From Purpureocillium takamizusanense (lineage: Eukaryota; Ascomycota; Sordariomycetes; Hypocreales; Ophiocordycipitaceae): a DNA stretch of 64,000 bases. Below, one piece after another: positions 19,516 through 29,538 of this stretch; the first letter of the stretch is position 1, and each line of letters starts with the position of its first letter. The translations under genes were made by a program, and so were the position numbers. Location of the stretch: the NCBI RefSeq assembly GCF_022605165.1, contig NC_063072.1:558001-622000 (forward strand), in the 5' to 3' direction. The notes beneath the pieces are model-generated. The model was not told the DNA's origin, made no database searches, and saw only the letters and a program-made list of their open reading frames with translations.

Positions 19516-19974
19516 TCAAGCATCGGAACGCTTCTTCCCCCACCCAGCCTGGTTGTTGTAAAGAATATCAGGGCTCTGAGCCTCAGAGCGCTTCCCCCAA
19601 CCGGCCTGGTTGTTGTAGAGGACGTCCGGGCTCTGGGCCTCGGAACGCTTCTTCCCCCAGCCAGCCTGGTTGTTGTACAGAACGTCAGGGCTCTGCGCCT
19701 CGGAGCGCTTCTCGGAGCGCTTCCCCCAGCCGGCTTGGTTGTTGTAGAGGATATCGGGGCTCTGGGCCTCGGAACGCTTGCCCCAACCGGCCTGGTTGTT
19801 GTAAAGGACGTCGGGGCTCTGGGCCTCAGATCGCTTGCCCCAGCCGGCCTGGTTGTTGTACAAGATATCGGGGCTCTGAGCCTCGGAGCGCTTGCTGTCG
19901 GCGCTCTCTGGCTGAACCGGCGCAGCGATGGCGGCACCGAATAGCGCGAGGACGATAGGCAGAACAGCCTTCAT
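19516..19974 (-). CDS. Secreted repeat peptide precursor (dikaritin/KEP-like)
   Basis: A 152-residue preproprotein. Start ATG 19974 gives a signal peptide (MKAVLPIVLALFGAAIA) cut near AAPVQ. A short leader then leads to six repeats of an about 19-residue unit, SEAQSP-D(I/V)LYNNQAGWG, each bounded by KR. Repeats 1, 3 and 6 have Ile, 2, 4 and 5 Val; repeats 4 and 6 have an extra Lys before KR; an extra SEKR lies after repeat 3; the protein ends KRSDA. This layout (secretion signal, Kex2 sites, multiple identical cores with a Tyr) is that of dikaritin and epichloecyclin precursors, and three UstYa-like genes lie within 3 kb. The mature core probably includes LYNNQAGWG, with Tyr and Trp as possible crosslink residues. 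An unmodified secreted peptide or pheromone is the alternative; it does not resemble the known fungal alpha-pheromones I can recall. Confidence 0.9.
   Translation of the reverse strand: MKAVLPIVLALFGAAIAAPVQPESADSKRSEAQSPDILYNNQAGWGKRSEAQSPDVLYNNQAGWGKRSEAQSPDILYNNQAGWGKRSEKRSEAQSPDVLYNNQAGWGKKRSEAQSPDVLYNNQAGWGKRSEAQSPDILYNNQAGWGKKRSDA
19537..19887 (-). repeat. Six in-frame core peptide repeats
   Basis: Coding repeats of about 57 bases, six copies, within the precursor gene. Near identity at DNA level suggests recent expansion or gene conversion. One spacer is enlarged by a duplicated SEKR. Confidence 0.92.
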
Positions 19975-21268
19975 TTTGGCGTTTCTTTTTCTTTTTCTTT
20001 CAAGATGAACAGATGAGTGTTTGGAAAAGAGTTGTGCTGCTGTGATATCGCGGTGTTGCTCTTGCAAAGACAAGACAGACACTATGGACGTACTGGATAT
20101 CTATAGCAGTATGAGTATCTGACCACGAATTCCCTAAAGCAGAAAGCCTCAATCTCGGAACGTTGCAATGCAGCGCGCTGGCGGGGACCCTGCGTCCTGT
20201 CCGACTGTTGTGTCACCCGCCATGATCACCGTCTCGTCTCGTCTCGTCCTTGATCTCAGAATACCCCTCCATCCTCTACGCGGGGTAGAATTCGAGGAAC
20301 TAACTAGCCGAGGAAAAGATGGGCGCTGGCGATCCTTCGTGTAAGCCACGTCCTCATTGACTGTCCAGTGGAGTGTCCGGCTCTTCCTCACCAAGATGCG
20401 TCCTGCACTGCACATGCAGTAAGACTAGTTTACCTCTCCAGACCTATGCGTCCAGTCGTACCACTTACCCCCATTTATCCGGATATTTTGATCACCACGC
20501 GCTTGCGTGATTCCATCTCAAACTGCCGCCGGTCGACCGACCTCAATTGTCCTTGACATCATCAGAGGTTGGCATGGGAGAGAGCTCGGTTCGGCTTAGG
20601 CCATATGGACTTCATTCATGTTGGGGTCCGAAAGTTGTCTATTGAGGCTGAGGGGGCAATACTATGCTCCAGGATAGAAGTCGCAATTGCCATTGACATT
20701 TTGCTTATTTATTCTTCTTACGCGCGTCTGTGAGTGAGCGATTGTCTCACATAGCGTACGCGAGGTTGACCAGTTGATGCAATCCTTCTGCGTCGAGACG
20801 CCATCCTACGTCTGCAACTACCCATAGCGCTTACCGGACTCTACATGCCGTGACCAATAGCCACCCGAACCCAACTCAGTGACGTGAAGGAGATCTCACA
20901 CCAGTGCGATGCAAGGCTTGTTCTATACGCCGTCGGGCAGGATGCCACCTTCTTAAAGTAGAAAAGATGCAACGTTCCGAGAAGATGGGCTTATGGGCGC
21001 CGGGTGGGAATCAATCAGGCTCTCGTGGTGCTTCCCTGCTCACACAGTACATGCCGCACGGTACCGTATGGGCGAGTAACTAGATGCTTGCACGAACGTA
21101 CTCTGGACCAGCTTACACAGCAACCGACTTCTTGCTTGCGTGTGCTTTGTGTTGGATTGGCTCAGAGAAACACTCAACGCCGCGAGCCATCTCCAGTCTC
21201 TTTTGCTAGGAGATAGTCGAGGTTCATCCAGGGGAGTTCTCCATTGAGCTTTTTGAGTCCCTTTCACA
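19975..21268. promoter_or_regulatory. Divergent promoter region, precursor and UstYa 2
   Basis: About 1.3 kb between divergent starts of the precursor (minus) and UstYa 2 (plus). No gene supported. A pyrimidine/purine tract (CTTTTTCTTTTTC-like) lies at 19983-20000 in the precursor leader. Confidence 0.45.
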
Positions 21269-22182
21269 ATGATGAATCGCAGCACCAGTGATCGAGCCTC
21301 GGATGAGGTGCCTTTCCTAGCCGACGAAGAAAAGGATGCGTACACAACTTCGAGAAGGCTTTCAAGGCGAGAAGCAAGGTGGGCGCGTCTCTTGCCGTAT
21401 TCTGGCGCGCTCAACGTGACGCTGCTGGTGGCCCTGCTCGCCACATGGATCTTGCAAAGGCACGACCCGAACAAGGCGTATATCCCAAATGAAATATATT
21501 GTAAGCATTTTGAATCTCTTTCTATGAAGGGCAGCATACTGACATGTCTTCAGCGCCCGCACTGTCTGCGGTCGAGTATGAAACAGTTGTCTTCACCGGT
21601 GGGCTGCGGGGTGACAAGTCAAAGTTCCAAGGGTCCTCCAAAGAGGTGGACGCCGTATGGGATGAGATGTACAATGGTTTGTTCTGTCACCGAACCGTCG
21701 GGCTTTATGGTATATGAAACTCATCACTTCTATAACTTCCAGACGTGTTGATATCCGCAATATCCCCCGAGTCGGCCGCGAAGCTCCCCAACGCAACCAC
21801 GCCGTTCACGTACGACACCGACCACTACATCGTGGAGCTCGACGTCTTCCACCAGCTGCACTGCCTCAACATGCTGCGCAAGCTCGTGTACCCCGCCGCC
21901 TACCCGATGGACCTGACGTCGGAGTCGGAGGAGGCGGCCGACAACATCTTCCACATGGAGCACTGCTACGAGCAGCTGCGGCAGTCGCTTCAGTGCTCGT
22001 CGGACATTAGCACCATATACTGGGAGTGGAGCGACAAGAAGCAGAGGATGTTTGGCAACGTGCACACGACGCACACGTGCAGGAACTTTGACAAGATTCG
22101 GGACTGGGCGGTAGAGCACCATGCCACGACGGACTTGGACTTTGCCAAGCACGTAATGGGAGCGCCGTTGCGACACGATTGA
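21269..22182 (+). CDS. UstYa-family oxidase 2
   Basis: Three exons read cleanly: 21269-21500, 21554-21676 and 21743-22182, with GTAAGC/GTTTGT donors and CAG acceptors, giving 264 residues. ATG 21269 is followed at once by a second ATG at 21272. The N-terminus is cytosolic and charged; one membrane segment follows (LNVTLLVALLATWIL). Then come SPALSAVEYETVVF, the EVDAVWDEM block, and both family motifs: VFHQLHCLNMLRK and HMEHCYEQLRQ (HxxHC twice), with TTHTCRNFDKIRDW near the end. These motifs are thought to bind copper. The gene is intact and divergent from the precursor, so it is the best candidate for its oxidative cyclisation. Confidence 0.9.
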
Positions 22183-22371
22183 GAGAACCAATAGCAGTAA
22201 ACTGTGATGGCGAAATTCATTATATGATATTATATCTCTGTAAACGCTCATGATCGGTGCCTGGTGTAATTTTGCGCAAGTGACACACCGGGTGTTAGTC
22301 ACCGGCGAAGAAGACCCCGTAGTGCCAACATCAAGTCGCCCGGCTTACATGGGCTTCAAAGTGAGGAGTTT

Positions 22372-23061
22372 CTATTTTGCGCACTTTGGATACTTGACAA
22401 ATATCTTGGTGCCCGAGTCCTTCATGCCCTCTGGGTGACCTCCTATCATCTTGACACAGTGGCTCGTGTGGTGATAATTGGCCGTGTACGAGTCCAGCTC
22501 CTGCGTCGGGTCCAGCAGGATCCTATGCAGCCTCTTCCAGACGTACATGCAGTGGGCGACGTGCCAGTCAAACGTGGTGGTGAAGTGCCCGTAGTCGCCG
22601 GCCCCGAGCTCCAACATGGTGAGGTTTCGGCCCGCGGCGGTCTCGTAGGGCCACTGGCGGCCCCGGTACATGTCCCTCGCGTCCTGCGCGTCGTCGTCGG
22701 TGAGGCAGGACGCCGGCAGCCACGAGTGCAGGACGATGCTGTACAGGCAGCCCCGCGCCCGGGCGTCCTCGGGCGAGTTGCCGCAGTCGCCGTGCGACCA
22801 GGAGAGGGGGAGGCCGGTGTCGGGATCGGTGCCGTTGCGCGCGTGCGGGAGGTTGCGCGCGTGCGAGTGCTGTGCTGGCATCGTGAGGGCCGAATAGAGG
22901 GCCGTGGCCGCGCCCATGGTGGCGAGGCCGACGAGGAACGAGCCCAGCGCTGAGACCCATCCTCGGTGTTGCCGTCGCCGCCGCAGGGGCCGTTGGTATC
23001 CCCCTTCTCCATCTTCGCTGGCGTCACTATCAACTCGGGCGTACTTGATTTCTTCGACCAT
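22372..23061 (-). CDS. UstYa-like membrane protein 3, divergent type
   Basis: A single-exon, 229-residue protein with start MVEEIKYARV. A charged cytosolic N-terminus is followed by a membrane segment (VSALGSFLVGLATMGAATALYSAL). The luminal part has CGNSPEDARARGCLYSIVLHSWLP, then FDWHVAHCMYVWKRLHR and YHHTSHCVKM, two HxxHC motifs as in UstYa proteins but in a different framework (the region before them lacks the usual GPPS and D-AW blocks). This second type of UstYa-like protein is common in ascomycetes. It converges on UstYa 2 (189 bases between stops). Probable role: oxidation of the precursor repeats. Confidence 0.82.
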   Translation of the reverse strand: MVEEIKYARVDSDASEDGEGGYQRPLRRRRQHRGWVSALGSFLVGLATMGAATALYSALTMPAQHSHARNLPHARNGTDPDTGLPLSWSHGDCGNSPEDARARGCLYSIVLHSWLPASCLTDDDAQDARDMYRGRQWPYETAAGRNLTMLELGAGDYGHFTTTFDWHVAHCMYVWKRLHRILLDPTQELDSYTANYHHTSHCVKMIGGHPEGMKDSGTKIFVKYPKCAK

Positions 23062-24236
23062 GTTGAATGCCGTAAGAGATGGAGAGATGGAGATGCAGAG
23101 TGAGAAAGAGAGAGCTGCGGATGCCTCGCCGTCTTCTCGTGAGCCTGTACTATCGTCGACACCTGCGGTACAACATGTGTCAAGAAAAGGGGGGAAACAA
23201 GGCTGCTTGATGAGACTGTCTTCCTGCTAGGGAGTGAACAGGGAAAAGAGGCAGCCTGAGACAGGTGAGATGTAACCATCAATCGGAGCATAAACATGCA
23301 GTCCTCCCACAACAGCGCTGTGCCGCGCGTAGCGAGGGTCACCTTTTCACACAGTGCAGCTACGCCACCTCTCGGCAGGCAAACCCCCCAACTAGAACTC
23401 CACGTCAGACAGCAACTCACTCCCCTAGTGGATGACGCGGCTGGGCTGGGCCGGGCCGATCGGTGGAGGGCGGGCTTTGAGGCGAGTTGAGCCTAGCTGG
23501 AGGAGTTGGCGCGGGGCATGGGGCACGGGGCACGGGAGGCGATGGAACGGGCAGTGAGGGGGTGCTATGGGGTGCCTTTTCTGCCTAGCACGGCGGCCAC
23601 GACGCTTGACTTTGTCAAGTATACGTGTGGTCTCTGTTGACCTATACAGGCTCGAGCGCAAGCCGTTGCACGTGGGCTCGGACGAGGCACTCGAGGCAAT
23701 ACAGTTTGTAATACAAAGAAAAACGTCATGTCTATCGCGACGCAGCAGGATTATCTATGTATGTTGCGTATATTTCATACAATTCCACTATCTACTAGCG
23801 ACAGGAAGCGGCACTTGACGATAGCAGCCATCGTTGAAAAAAAAAAGACTCGAAACCCTAGCGTGATTCGCAATCTCTATGTCATCTCGACCTGTAGACC
23901 TAGGCCCCTGCGGCTTTGAAGTCAAAATCTACTACGTAAATGATTATACATTGTGAAGATCACTCGGCTTTCGGTCAGAGCTGCCTACACGTGAAGGACG
24001 GGGCACTCTGCGTCTGCTTCTGCCACGACGGAATACGAGCAAGCTCGCCCTCGATTCGTACGTGACAGGCAATTGATTTTTATTTTTCCATTTCACAAGC
24101 CTCAATACGCCTGGCAAGTGTATATTAAGACCCCCATGGGTTCCTGGGACTCAAGTTGGTTGTAGCACAATCCAAGAACTCCCAGAATCACCTCAAGTAC
24201 CCGCCCAGCACTTCACGAGACAATCCGACAACGACA
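23062..24236. other. Intergenic, with the oldest copy of the segmental repeat
   Basis: About 1.2 kb. Bases near 23784-23836 resemble those at 25038-25090 (GATAGCAGCCA core), and a stretch near 23960-24010 resembles that near 25243-25290, so the 5' part of the duplicated unit begins here. No gene seen. Confidence 0.5.
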
Positions 24237-24712
24237 ATGAAGCGTCCTCTCCTCTCCTTGTTTCCCCTAGCGCTTGCCGGTTTGACGTGGGCTCTCCAAG
24301 GCGATGAGCTCTGGAAGACGATCGAGACATCGAAAGTCGACGCTGAAGCTGAAGTGTGGCAGCGGAATAGCGACACCATCTTGGGGGTATGTATGAATGA
24401 GCCCTGTCAGTCAATACATAGGGCCACGCAATGCCAAATTGACTTCATGCAGAATTGTGACCACAACACTCACAAGTGTAGCTTCAAATGGGCACTTGAT
24501 CCTGTTCCATCAGTAAGCAGCGAGGGACAGTGCCATGTCTCCTGGCTCATCATTCTTCGTCCCGGCGAAGCTACTTGCGTCACCACGGTATGTTCACGAA
24601 CTATTTATTGCCTATAAGCGCGAATTCTGAACGTACGCTCTAGAAGTGTGCGACGGGAAGATGTGGTGTCACACAGTCGACGTGGGGAGAGTGGATCGCA
24701 GTCTGCTTGTAG
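24237..24712 (+). CDS. Small secreted cysteine protein, paralogue A
   Basis: Exons 24237-24386 (exactly 50 codons), 24453-24587 (45) and 24644-24712, giving 117 residues. Introns begin GTATGT and end CAG/TAG; all are phase 0. The first intron is 66 bases and has no stop in frame, so an unspliced form could also be translated. Signal peptide MKRPLLSLFPLALAGLTWA. Conserved with paralogues B and C: exon 1 length, the KWALDP block in exon 2 (WALHP/WATHP in the others) and KCATGRC at the start of exon 3. Cysteines number seven. No function is known to me; small secreted cysteine proteins of this size in ascomycetes include effectors and antimicrobial peptides. Confidence 0.75.
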
Positions 24713-25632
24713 TTGGCACGCCGCGTGAAAGGGGTCCTACGCACAACGAGAAGAACAACAAGAAAAAATATAGTGACTTAGGACTCATAACATGGATGTA
24801 ATTTGACACCTCGTCTATGTGTTCGAAGCGCGGTGACGATGTTAGGCTAGGTTGCTCCGATACATGCGGCAGGTGTTTCTGAAAGAACCCCCCCCCCCCT
24901 TATGGCTCTCGATATCCCCGAACCCTTCTAAAGATGGAGTCCTCGTCATCGTGATGCCATGCTGGCCATCCTCAGGGGCAACCGCCCTACGTAACCCTCT
25001 ATGACTCCTAATACGTACCTTGATAGGATGTCATTACTGTCTGCCAGCGACAGCAAGTGGCATGTAAGGATAGCAGCCACGGTCAAAGCGTACGCAGAAC
25101 TCTGGCGGCAGTTATAATCTTCACTCCCTCTCCAGTCTTTTGACCCCAGGATACATCATTAAACTCTAAAGTAATCGAAATCAAATAGATTTGAGCACTA
25201 TGAATATCACGGTGTCAAATCCAACCCCCCACCCCCCTCGCGAGATAACTCGGTCTCCATCAAGCCTGCCTATACGTAAAAGCCGTGGTATGCTGCGTAT
25301 GGTACTGCTGCGATGTGAATAGTGATAATGATACCATTATCTAGTGCATCTCGCCCGGGTGGAGCTACAATGGCCCCGTGCATTCAACAGGAACTATAGG
25401 CATACGTACGTCTATCAGGGCTCCCACCTACATCGTACGCAATGGATAATATATTGCTCTCATTGCGGCCAATTTATTGCTGACCTTACGTTTACATATT
25501 ATTTCTTTATGTTCATGCTCATATAATGACGCGAATATATAAAGACGCCTATAGTGCCCTCGACCCCATATCATTAGTTAGTTCAAGAACCGCTATAAAA
25601 CCCCCCAACTCTTGAGACATCCGACGGCAATA
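24713..25632. repeat. Upstream part of the duplicated unit, less mutated copy
   Basis: Noncoding sequence before paralogue B. Bases 25170-25620 match 26345-26710 before paralogue C (for example CTCGCCCGGGT-GAGCTA-AAT-GCCCC and ACTATAGGCATACGTACGTCTAT). This copy keeps C and G where the other has T and A. TATATAAAGACG at about 25536 is a probable TATA element. Confidence 0.75.
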
Positions 25633-26165
25633 ATGAATCTACTATTCCTCTTCTTTTTGTACGTGGTGCTTGCAAGATCGGGACACCCCCCACGAGAAGA
25701 CGATGTACTAGCTTGCATATTTGCAGAGGAAGGTGAAGCTATGGCTTACGTCGAGCGCTGGAATGACAATCCCGTCCCTGGAGTATATCTATCTTCTTGT
25801 TAATATCTAGGGGATATACGTTACTAATATATTTTTATATATAGACGTACGACATATTGTCTAAACAATGCACTTTCGCTTGGGCATTACATCCCTACTT
25901 TAACAAGGGGGTACAATGGGGCGAGCAATGGGAAGTCTATAAGCGCTATCGCACGCAACCATCCCGTAAAGTAAGTTAACGAGCCTAGCTACCTATCAGC
26001 GTGGATGCTAAATATGCACCCTAGAAATGCTTTACGGGGGAATGCTGGGCTACTAGGAAGAAGTTTAAGGGCGGTGGTGGGAATTCTTGGCGTATATACT
26101 GTTATCGGCCGGAGCCTACGGGGACGACTAGTTACCCGTTGGTGGGTCCTGCGGAAACTAACTAA
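25633..26165 (+). CDS. Small secreted cysteine protein, paralogue B
   Basis: Exons 25633-25782 (50 codons), 25845-25970 (42) and 26025-26165 give 138 residues. Introns of 62 and 54 bases, phase 0, with GTATAT/GTAAGT donors and ATAG/CTAG acceptors. Signal peptide MNLLFLFFLYVVLA, then PREDDV, shared with C. Exon 2 has QCTFAWALHPYF and QWEVYKRYR; exon 3 starts KCFTGECWATRKK. The frame is intact despite the AT-rich setting of introns and the 3' flank. It has a longer C-terminus than A or C, ending in a Pro/Thr/Ser-rich stretch. Function unknown. Confidence 0.75.
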
Positions 26166-26721
26166 GAGGTGTGACAATGGGTAACGTTAGTTAGTATTAC
26201 GGATAGATTAGTTAGCCTCCTAGTTAGCCGGCTCTTTTACTCGGTTCTCTCTCTTCTCTCTCTTGGCTACCTATATAGCTCCTCTTCTTCCTCCCTCTAT
26301 AAGCCCATTAAGTCTCTTTATTAGCTATCGCCTATATAACTTCTTTATATTTAAGCACTATAAATATTATCGTATTAGGTCTAATACTCCTTACGAGATA
26401 ACTTAAACTTATACGTAAAAGCAGTATATATATTAGTATTGCTACTATAGAAATAGTAATACCCTTATATAATATAACTCGCCCGGGTAGAGCTATAATA
26501 GCCCCATATATTTAATAGATACTATAGGCATACGTACGTCTATTAGGCTCCTACCTAGATCGTATATTAGGGATAATATTACGTATATATATTATTTCTG
26601 TTAATGCTAATATGATAACGCGTATATTATATAAAGACGTCTATAGTCCCCCAGACCCTATATTAGCTAGTTGCGTAACCGCCATTGAACCCTCGAACTC
26701 TTAAGACATCCGATAGCAACT
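26166..26721. repeat. AT-rich, RIP-like mutated duplicate block
   Basis: Left part (26225-26345) matches 27215-27345; right part (26345-26721) matches 25170-25632. Compared with those copies, this block shows many C-to-T and G-to-A changes, often at CpA/TpG (CCTACATAGC to CCTATATAGC; ATCAAGTCTCTTCAACAG to ATTAAGTCTCTTTATTAG). The pattern is that of repeat-induced point mutation. Confidence 0.75.
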
Positions 26722-27195
26722 ATGAGGCTTCTCTTCCTCTCCTTCTTACCCGTGGCGCTTGCTATTCGCGGACAATTCCCAAGGGAAGGCGATGTGATAT
26801 TACATAGATATCAATCCCAAGAGGAAGCATTATATGCTAAGCAGTTATGGAATGGAAACCCCATTAAAGGAGTATGTATATACTCTTACTACTAGCTAGG
26901 GGATATTCGTTACTAATATATTGATATATAGGAATGCGGGCAGCTATTACAATCATGTGGTTTCTTTTGGGCAACGCATCCCTACTACATCAGCACCTCG
27001 GAGCATCCCGAGAAATGGGAAGTCTGGATGCGCTATCGCTTTAACAGCTGCGGTAGAAGAGTAGGTTAATGAGCCTAACTACCTATTAGAGTGCATGCTA
27101 AGTATGCACCCTAGGTTTGCACTACGGGGGATTGTCTTGCCAATGCAAGGATACCTAAGAGCGGTGGGATGCTATGGACGATACATTGTATGTAG
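26722..27195 (+). CDS. Small secreted cysteine protein, paralogue C
   Basis: Exons 26722-26871 (50 codons), 26932-27060 (43) and 27115-27195 give 119 residues. Introns of 60 and 54 bases, phase 0 (GTATGT, GTAGGT). Signal peptide MRLLFLSFLPVALA, followed by FPREGDV as in B. Exon 2 contains CGFFWATHPYY and KWEVWMRYR; exon 3 begins VCTTGDC. The intron sequences remain close to those of B. The coding frame is open although the flanking upstream DNA is heavily mutated, which suggests selection for the protein or incomplete mutation. Function unknown. Confidence 0.72.
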
Positions 27196-27565
27196 TTGGT
27201 ATTATACATGGGTTGGTCAGCCTCCCAGATCGCCGAATCTCTCTGTCTCTCTCTGTCTCTCTCTCGGCCACCTACATAGCTCCTCTTCTTCCTCCCTCCG
27301 TAAGCCCATCAAGTCTCTTCAACAGCTATGCGCCCATGCTCCCTCTGGTCATGTTTCTCGCAACTACCAACGGTACCTAAATGCCTCACGCTCCATCGGC
27401 AACGACGCTTTGATTCGGTAAGATGACGAGCCTCATGCCACGCAGGACTTTGGCGCGAGACACAAGAGCCGCTGCGCATGTCGTCGGGGTCATCCTATGA
27501 ACCCCGCCTTTGCGCCCGCGGGCTGCATGTTTTCCAAGTACATTGACATTACGCATTTAATTACG

Positions 27566-27604
27566 TAGAGTACAGGCCTAGAGTACAGGCCTAGAGTACA
27601 GGCC
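27566..27604. repeat. 13-base tandem repeat, three perfect copies
   Basis: TAGAGTACAGGCC occurs three times without spacer. Each unit contains the palindrome AGGCCT across the joint. Confidence 0.92.
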
Positions 27605-28857
27605 TCGCTGCGGTTAGGCCGCGCGGGGGGGGAAAGGCCGCGCAATCGCAAGGTTTCGAAAGTTGAACAGGCCAACAACGGCTGGTCCAAGCAGGCGACT
27701 ATTGGAAGGGACAACCGACATGAGCGCCGGAGGAACGATGACTGCCAGGCTCGCTCTGAAACGATTCAATGGCAGTTGTAAAGAGAGACCCCTTCGCACT
27801 TTGCAGGAAGGGCAAAAAAGAAAGGTGGAATATTTCACCAACAACCAGCACGTTTACCATTAGCAAGCAACTGTTTTTGCCCTTACTAGCTGATGAGTGA
27901 GTGTGGCATCAACTCTATCCCGCCGCCAGACACCACATACCCTTCGATGTTGTGTTGGTGCACGGCCATTCACGTTCTCCCGGCGATAACACACAGGAAA
28001 ACTTCAAATGCACGCATCACTCCTTGCGCTCTGGTTACGACGCATCACGACAAGTCATTTGTGTCTTTTCTCGACTATGATAAACCCACGGATAGCGCAC
28101 GGGTACGTGGTCATTCGTTGCGGTTCGCCTACAGCTTTGTGCAGCACGCACTACCGTTTGACGCTCAAACTCGGGCGGGCTGCGGGTTCACCGAAGCTCC
28201 AGTCAACGACGCATAGCTGTCTTACGTCTTTTTTTTTTCTTAAAGGGCCGAGGCGTCACACACAAGAGACCTGGCTGCAGCCTTTCCATGTCGTGACCTG
28301 GCAGTTGAGAGCACGAGCACTGCTGGCTTCAACACGGCCCATTTCTCACATTGTAACCCTTGAACGGGGCGGCGTCTTTCTTACGCAGCTCACTTGTTAC
28401 CCGACTTGATATTGATCGTCTTTCGCCTCCGCGCAGCATCTCTACTGGCTCTGCCGCCCAAGCCCATCTCCCAGGGCTACACCCCCACGAACCGCACCGC
28501 GTCCCCAGGGGGAATACCACCTGGTGACGTATCCTTTGCTCCCGCTTTGAGCACATTACTCGCCCCGTGGATGAGGAAAACGCCACGTAGATGGATGCAC
28601 CCCGGCTTCTATCCGCTTTTGCTGCTGCTTCTAGAAGGTTTCTAGCGTTTGCTCTGGCATCTGGCATCTGGCATCGGGCATCTTTCCGCCGCCGCAGCCC
28701 AGCATGTGAGAGACAAGTTACACGTCATTGACTTTTGTCCCCCGTTGACGGAGGAAAGCTCCGGCGGGCCACGGCGGTGGCGGCGGCACTCCACACTTTC
28801 CCATCACAGATCCAAGAATCGGGGCGCCGAGCCATCGGGCGAGACATAGCCCCGGAA

Positions 28858-28879
28858 CCCCCCCCCCCCCCCCCCCCCC
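28858..28879. repeat. C homopolymer, 22 bases
   Basis: An uninterrupted run of C in intergenic DNA. The length is at risk of assembly error. Confidence 0.85.
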
Positions 28880-29538
28880 TTCCTTTGGCAGTCCTACGCG
28901 ATACGCCCTGGCCGCCGCCGCCGCCGCAGCACCGCAGCAGTATCATCGTCATCATCATCACGATTCCCAGTGGTCCTCTTGGGAAAGCTGGTCTGCCCCC
29001 CGCCCCCCTTGAAGAAGACGCGATACCACGCGCTGTCGTCATAGATCAATGGCCGCGGGAGAGAGAGGGAGAAGTCTCGACTCCTCTTCCTCCATCTCTG
29101 AGCGATCCGTCTTTAGCGCGGCGAGCACACGCGGGGGACATATGGTGGTGGAGGGCCTTAGGATCGCCCGCTTTTTTTTTTTTTGTTTACGCCGTCTGGC
29201 GATGACCGACGTCATGAACGCCTCACCGCGACGACACCGACGCCAGACCACGGTGCAGTGCCGTGCCCCCCCTCGGTGCTATTTGTCGGGAGTATATATA
29301 TCTGATGCAGCCCATCTACCCTGATGGACACTGCAGAGATCGCCCCAGCTCCAGATCAAAGGAGTGTAGCACCGCAGCATCCAAGGCACACGAGACCTGC
29401 CCCGACATCTACCCCTGAATACACGCACCCCCTTTTGAACGACCCCCTTGACCCGGCTGCCGGATCGAGCAAGGTACATCATATATACACACACATTGGA
29501 AGACTACGTACAACGATAGTAGCGATCCGCCCGCAACC

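Larger units (their letters stand above)
27196..29538. other. Long intergenic region before the alcohol dehydrogenase
   Basis: About 2.3 kb with no convincing gene. It contains the 3' end of the duplicated unit (to about 27345), a 13-base tandem repeat, a 22-base C run and the alcohol dehydrogenase promoter (TATATATA near 29292). Confidence 0.55.

Noticed and set aside
19537..19887. Interpretation of the repeats as a CRISPR array or mating pheromone
   Set aside because: The repeats are coding and lack variable spacers; the peptide does not resemble known alpha-pheromones and UstYa genes flank it.
19483..19937. Repetitive open frames in other frames of the precursor
   Set aside because: They arise from the same DNA repeats; only the frame with signal peptide and KR sites makes sense.
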